64,000 bases of DNA from JABFXX01 sp036489755 (GTDB lineage Bacteria; Myxococcota_A; Polyangia; Haliangiales; Haliangiaceae). The notes beneath the pieces are model-generated. The model worked only from the letters and a program-made list of their open reading frames with translations, made no database searches and was not told the DNA's origin. The stretch is taken from positions 62,001-126,000 of the forward strand of contig DASXFD010000032.1 in assembly GCA_036489755.1 (NCBI GenBank), read 5' to 3'. The position numbers and the translations under genes are program-made. Shown piece by piece: positions 59,996 to 64,000 of this stretch. Each line of letters starts with the position of its first letter. Position 1 is the stretch's first letter.

Positions 59996-62900
59996 CTAAC
60001 CGGTGCTGCTCGGTGGATCGGACTTGCGCTTCGCGCGGTCATGCCCTTCGGTCCAACCTATTTCCTTGGTCAGGGCCATCGCGTCTTGTAGGCGGTTCGG
60101 CATCACGACGGCGCCCGGATGCGGCACGTCCGTGAGGAGCAGCTCCGCGGTCGCCCGGCGGTCGCCTAGGTTGCGCATCTCGGTGAGCGCGGACTGACGA
60201 TAACGCTCCGCCTTGTTGCCGAGGCCGACCGTATCGCACAGCGTCGCGAGCAATTGCTGCACGCGCGCGGCACCGAGCCGCGAGCGCACGCGCTGCGCGT
60301 GGAACAGCGCGGCTTCGGCGAGCCGCAGCGCGCGGTACGAATCGCCCTCCGCATCGACGATCTGCGCCTGCGCGCGCAACACGCGCCAGAACGATTCCGG
60401 CCCCTCGAGCGTCGAGAAGCCTTCGCCGAGCGTCGCCAGATCGATGCACTCGGCAAGCTCGCGGTTTGCGGCGGCGGCATCGCCCGCGCGCAGCAACGCC
60501 GCCGACAGATCGAGATAGAGCTCGCAGACGAGGTTCATGTCGCCGGTGCCGATCGCGCGACCGACGCCGCGGCGCAATCCGCCGATCGCGCCCTCGACGT
60601 CGCCTTCCGACAGCGAGATCGCGGCGGACGCGCGATCGATCATCGCCGAGAACTTCGGCGCGCTCGACCAGCCGCGCGCTTCGGCGAGGATGCCGCGGGC
60701 GAGCGCGGTCTCGCCACGGGCGCGCAACACGTCGGCGAGCTTGACCGAGAGCGTGACGAACTGGCTGTCGGCGCCGTCGTTGATGTCGCCCGACAACACG
60801 GCGGCACGCACGGCCATCAACGCGCGATAGAAGAACTGGCTGGCGCCCGCGTCGTCGAGCTGCGCCGCGGCGTGATCGCCGGCCTTGCGCAACAGGTCGA
60901 CGGCATCGCGCGCGTGACCCGCGAGATCGTGATGGTGGCCGAGCGAGCCGACGTCCGACGACAGCTTCGCGCACGCTTCGGCCGCCTGCGAGTGCAGCGA
61001 GCGGCGCACGTCGGCCGGCGTCGCGTCGTAGACGATCTCGCGCACGAGCCGGCTCGAGAACGCGAGCTGGCCGCCGGGATCGCGCGCGAGCAGCCCGTGC
61101 AGCTCGGCATCGTGGATCGCCGAATCGAGCGCCTCGACGCCGCCGACCATCGCGCGCAGCACGTCGAGCGGTGGCTCGATGCCGAGCACTGCGGCCGTCT
61201 GTAAGATTTCGCGCGTCTCGCGCTGGAGCATCGACAGTCGTGCAGCGATGAGGTCGGGCAGCGAGACCTTGGTGTCCTCGGCCTTGCCGCCCTCGAGCAA
61301 GTACCGCACGACGTGATCGACGTGGCCGGGATACGCGCGCGTCGTCTCGAACAGCTGTTGCGGTGCGGGCAGCCCGCGCACGCGCGGCGCGATCGCGGTG
61401 ATGATCGCGTCGAGGTCTTTGGCGTCTAGCGAGCCGACCTCGAGCCGTGCGAGCGACGATGGCCATTGCGCGGCGAACGCGGCGGTCGCGGTCATCACGA
61501 TCGGCGGCAGCGCCAGGTCGGTGGCCTCGGTCGCGCGGCGCAGGATCTCCAAGCTCGGATGGTCGAAGCGATCGACGTCCTCGCACACGATCGCGGCCGG
61601 ATGCATCGCGCCGGCACGCTCGAGCGCGCGCAGCGCCGACCATACCATCTCGCGGCGGCGAACCGGCGGCTCGAGCTCGAGCAGCGTCGTGGGGTGGCCG
61701 AACAGCTGCGCGATGCCGGGCACGTCGCGATCGTTGAGCCCGAGGCCGAGCGTCGCCGAGCGCAAGTCGTCGAACGTCGCGGCGGCGGGCAAGCTGAGCA
61801 CCGCCGCGAGCAGCGAGCGAATCGGGTAGTACGGGCCCGCGAGACCGCTCGGATCGGGGCCGACCTGGTACACGAGCCGCGTCTCGTTCGCGATCTGATC
61901 GTAGGCGTGGCGGAGCAGCGTGCTGCGACCGGCGCCTTCGTGACCGACGATGAGCAGGCCCGAGCGCGGGCCGGCCGGCCGTTTGAAGTGCTCGACGAGC
62001 ATGTGCAGCTCGTCGGTGCGGCCGGTGAACGGCAGCGGCAGCACGATCTCGCTCTGGAACACCGGCGGGATCTCGAGCGTCTTCTGGATCTGCAGGCGCG
62101 GCGTGCCGCACTCCGGGCAGAACTTCCAACCCGGCTGACACGAGCTGCCGCACGAGATGCACTTGTCGGTGCTCGGCAGGTGGCGCAGGCGCGCGCGGAT
62201 CGTGATGACCGACTCGCGCATGTCGGCCGCGCTCGCGTAGCGGTCGCTCGGGTGCTTCGCGAGCGCCTTCGCGATCACCTGGTCGACCTCGCGCGGCACG
62301 TTGTCGCGTCGCGACGTCAACAGCTGCGGCTGCACCTTCAAATGATTCGTGAGGATCTCGGTCGTCGAGCTCGCGAAGAACGGCGTGCGCTCGACGAGCA
62401 GCTCGTAGAGGATGATGCCGACCGCGTAGATGTCCGACGCGAACGACGGCGGCGCGCCGCTGATCACCTCGGGCGCCATGTACTCCGGCGTGCCGGAGAT
62501 CGAGCGATCTTCGTTTTGCTCGCGCGTGGTGAGGCCGGTGACGAGCCGCGCGATGCCGAAGTCGACGATCTTGACCGTATCGACGCCGGCGCGGCGCTGG
62601 TCGAGGATGATGTTGTCGGCCTTGAGATCGGCGTGGACGACGCCGGCGAGGTGCGCTTCTTCGATCCCGTAGAGCGTCTGCGCGATGATATCGAGCACGC
62701 GATCGACGGCGAGCGGGTTCTCGTTGACGAGCAGCTGCGTCAGCGTCGGGCCCTTGACGTACTCCATCGCGAGATAGAGCAGCCCGTCGGGCGCCTGGCC
62801 GTAATCGATGATCGAGACGCAGTTGGGATGGTTGAGCCGCGACGCGCTCATCGCCTCGCCGCGGAAGCGCGCGATCATCCGCGTATCCGCCGACAGCTCC

Positions 62901-63058
62901 TCGTTGAGGATCTTCACGGCGACGGTGCGGCCGAGCGCCATCTGGTCGGCCTTGTACACGGCTCCGCTGCCGCCGATGCCAATGCACGCGGTCAGCTTGA
63001 ACTTGTCGCCCAAGACGCGGCCGACAAGCTTGAGCGATTTCGCTACAAGGTCCTGCAC
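59996..63058 (-). CDS. Ser/Thr kinase - zinc ribbon - AAA/STAND ATPase - TPR protein
   Basis: A 1,020-residue cytoplasmic protein. Kinase domain: G-loop IGIGGSGAVY (26-35), K49, catalytic loop HADLKADN (142-149, non-RD with Asp 144 kept), DFG 166-168, GTPEYMAPE. A zinc ribbon CISCGSSCQPGWKFCPECG (300-318) follows, then a STAND/AAA+ ATPase with Walker A GHEGAGRST (372-380) and Walker B IVCEDVDRF (490-498). The last 330 residues are TPR-like (LRAAALS, ALARGILAEARG). This is the kinase-AAA-TPR type (as in PknK), which joins signal binding by TPR to phosphorylation. GTG 63058 has TACGAT 18 nt upstream. Confidence 0.9.
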   Translation of the reverse strand: MQDLVAKSLKLVGRVLGDKFKLTACIGIGGSGAVYKADQMALGRTVAVKILNEELSADTRMIARFRGEAMSASRLNHPNCVSIIDYGQAPDGLLYLAMEYVKGPTLTQLLVNENPLAVDRVLDIIAQTLYGIEEAHLAGVVHADLKADNIILDQRRAGVDTVKIVDFGIARLVTGLTTREQNEDRSISGTPEYMAPEVISGAPPSFASDIYAVGIILYELLVERTPFFASSTTEILTNHLKVQPQLLTSRRDNVPREVDQVIAKALAKHPSDRYASAADMRESVITIRARLRHLPSTDKCISCGSSCQPGWKFCPECGTPRLQIQKTLEIPPVFQSEIVLPLPFTGRTDELHMLVEHFKRPAGPRSGLLIVGHEGAGRSTLLRHAYDQIANETRLVYQVGPDPSGLAGPYYPIRSLLAAVLSLPAAATFDDLRSATLGLGLNDRDVPGIAQLFGHPTTLLELEPPVRRREMVWSALRALERAGAMHPAAIVCEDVDRFDHPSLEILRRATEATDLALPPIVMTATAAFAAQWPSSLARLEVGSLDAKDLDAIITAIAPRVRGLPAPQQLFETTRAYPGHVDHVVRYLLEGGKAEDTKVSLPDLIAARLSMLQRETREILQTAAVLGIEPPLDVLRAMVGGVEALDSAIHDAELHGLLARDPGGQLAFSSRLVREIVYDATPADVRRSLHSQAAEACAKLSSDVGSLGHHHDLAGHARDAVDLLRKAGDHAAAQLDDAGASQFFYRALMAVRAAVLSGDINDGADSQFVTLSVKLADVLRARGETALARGILAEARGWSSAPKFSAMIDRASAAISLSEGDVEGAIGGLRRGVGRAIGTGDMNLVCELYLDLSAALLRAGDAAAANRELAECIDLATLGEGFSTLEGPESFWRVLRAQAQIVDAEGDSYRALRLAEAALFHAQRVRSRLGAARVQQLLATLCDTVGLGNKAERYRQSALTEMRNLGDRRATAELLLTDVPHPGAVVMPNRLQDAMALTKEIGWTEGHDRAKRKSDPPSSTG

Positions 63059-63087
63059 CCCAGCACCTCAACGCGCATCGTACCAAA

Positions 63088-64000
63088 TCATGCGCGCTCG
63101 ATGACGACCGCAATGCCCTGGCCGACGCCGATACACATCGAAGCCAGGCCGTACTGGACGGACCGTTGCGCGAGCTCGACGGTCAACGTCAGCAGCATGC
63201 GAGCGCCGGAAGCGCCCAGAGGATGGCCCCACGCGATCGCGCCACCGTTCACATTTACACGATCGGGATCGAGCTCCAGTTGCTCGATGCACGGGAGTGC
63301 CTGCGCCGCAAAAGCCTCGTTGAGCTCCACGAGATCCATACGTTGCGCGGTCAAACCGGCGCGCGCCAGAGCCTTCTTGGTGGCCGGGATCGGCCCGAGC
63401 CCCATGTAGCTCGGCTCGACGCCGGCCGATGCGCCGGCGACGTATCGCGCCTTTGGCACGAGCCCGTATTGCTTGATCGCCTGCTCGCTCGCGACCAGCA
63501 CGGCCGCGGCGCCGTCGTTGAGACCCGACGCGTTGCCGGCGGTGACGGTGCCGGTTTTCGCGAACGCCGGCTTGAGCCGCGTGAGCTGCTCGATCGTGGT
63601 CTCGGGCCGCGGATGCTCGTCGACCGAGAACGTGATCGGCGCGCCGGTCTTCTTTTCGACCCCGGTGACGATCGGGATCGTCTCGAGTGCCATCCGCCCC
63701 GACGCGAGCGCCTTGCCGGCCCGCTGCTGCGAGGTGATCGCGAACCGATCCTGGGCTTCGCGCGACACGTTGCATTTCTCCGCGACTTTTTCGGCGGTCT
63801 CGCCCATCGGGAGGGTGCCGTGGGCTTCGGCCATCTTCGGATTGATAAAGCGCCAGCCGAGCGTCGTGTCGTAGATCGTCTGATTGCCGCGCGGGAACGC
63901 TTCGGTCGGTTTGGCCATCACGATCGGCGAGCGCGACATCTGCTCGACGCCGCCCGCGATCACGAGGTCGGCCTCGCCGGTCATGACCGCGCGGGCGGCG
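63088..64000 (-). CDS. Thiolase (acetyl-CoA acyltransferase), 5' part beyond the window
   Basis: The C-terminal 300 or so residues of a thiolase, an acetyl-CoA C-acyltransferase of beta-oxidation or acetoacetyl-CoA metabolism. EADLVIAGGVEQMSRSPIVM, TVTAGNASGLNDGAAAVLV, LNEAFAAQ, NVNGGAIAWGHPLGASGAR (catalytic His) and LASMCIGVGQGIAVVIE (second Cys) are all in place. The first catalytic Cys lies beyond the right edge. FadA-like by pattern; it could as well be PhaA. It ends 29 bases before the kinase-ATPase gene on the same strand. Confidence 0.92.
   Translation of the reverse strand, partial: AARAVMTGEADLVIAGGVEQMSRSPIVMAKPTEAFPRGNQTIYDTTLGWRFINPKMAEAHGTLPMGETAEKVAEKCNVSREAQDRFAITSQQRAGKALASGRMALETIPIVTGVEKKTGAPITFSVDEHPRPETTIEQLTRLKPAFAKTGTVTAGNASGLNDGAAAVLVASEQAIKQYGLVPKARYVAGASAGVEPSYMGLGPIPATKKALARAGLTAQRMDLVELNEAFAAQALPCIEQLELDPDRVNVNGGAIAWGHPLGASGARMLLTLTVELAQRSVQYGLASMCIGVGQGIAVVIERA

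Overview
The window looks like chromosomal DNA of a predatory or social myxobacterium-like organism (Myxococcota, possibly the Haliangium/Kofleria side). The reasons are indirect: strongly G+C-rich coding DNA, several Ser/Thr protein kinases with long Pro-rich tails, FHA and PATAN (DUF4388) proteins, an FHA-headed sigma54 activator, secreted Cys-rich lipoproteins, and S46 and S9 peptidases. No rRNA, tRNA, CRISPR array, insertion sequence or prophage gene was seen. Genes are packed tightly. No stretch over 300 bases lacks a gene, and several convergent neighbours overlap at their 3' ends.

Layout. 1-6.1 kb: the folK 3' end, a DinG-type helicase, and a histidine biosynthesis block hisB-hisH-hisA-hisF plus hisIE on the minus strand, interrupted by one plus-strand RibD/DHFR-like gene. 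6.2-13.5 kb: a lipoprotein, a secreted GH13 enzyme, an unusual Hsp70 and small envelope proteins. 13.5-24 kb: a UvrD/Rep helicase, a YjbR protein, an S46 dipeptidyl-peptidase, an orphan DNA methyltransferase, outer-membrane barrels, a left-handed-helix acyltransferase and an orphan ParB-domain protein. 24-34.5 kb: serA, a small gene and sdaA in a row, then thymidine kinase, a PiT/DUF47 phosphate pair, a saccharopine-dehydrogenase-like enzyme, Nudix and MarR genes. 34.5-39.7 kb: a signalling island with a receiver-EAL protein, a receiver, a receiver-histidine kinase, a Ser/Thr kinase carrying a PilB/GspE-like N-terminal domain, another receiver, and a DHp-type phosphotransfer-like protein. 39.7-45.8 kb: an Eco57I/TaqI-class methyltransferase, an S9 peptidase, an AmpG-like transporter and small secreted proteins. 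45.8-55.1 kb: a second signalling region with a kinase, an FHA-sigma54 activator, a predicted pseudokinase, a WGR-like protein, a lipase-like hydrolase and an FHA-PATAN protein. 55.2-64 kb: a Nudix hydrolase, a degenerate GH35-like protein, a Cys-rich lipoprotein, an AI-2E family permease, a receiver, a kinase-ATPase-TPR protein and a truncated thiolase.

The most general signal is a regulatory one. About two dozen genes on both strands have a TAnnnT-type -10 box 5-9 nt (most often 6 or 8 nt) before the start codon, with no room for a leader, which predicts widespread leaderless mRNAs. Several divergent pairs place two such boxes in under 35 bp. The best candidate for a new system is the 34.5-39.7 kb island, where a PilB/GspE-like domain fused to a non-RD Ser/Thr kinase sits with several phosphorelay parts and a c-di-GMP phosphodiesterase.
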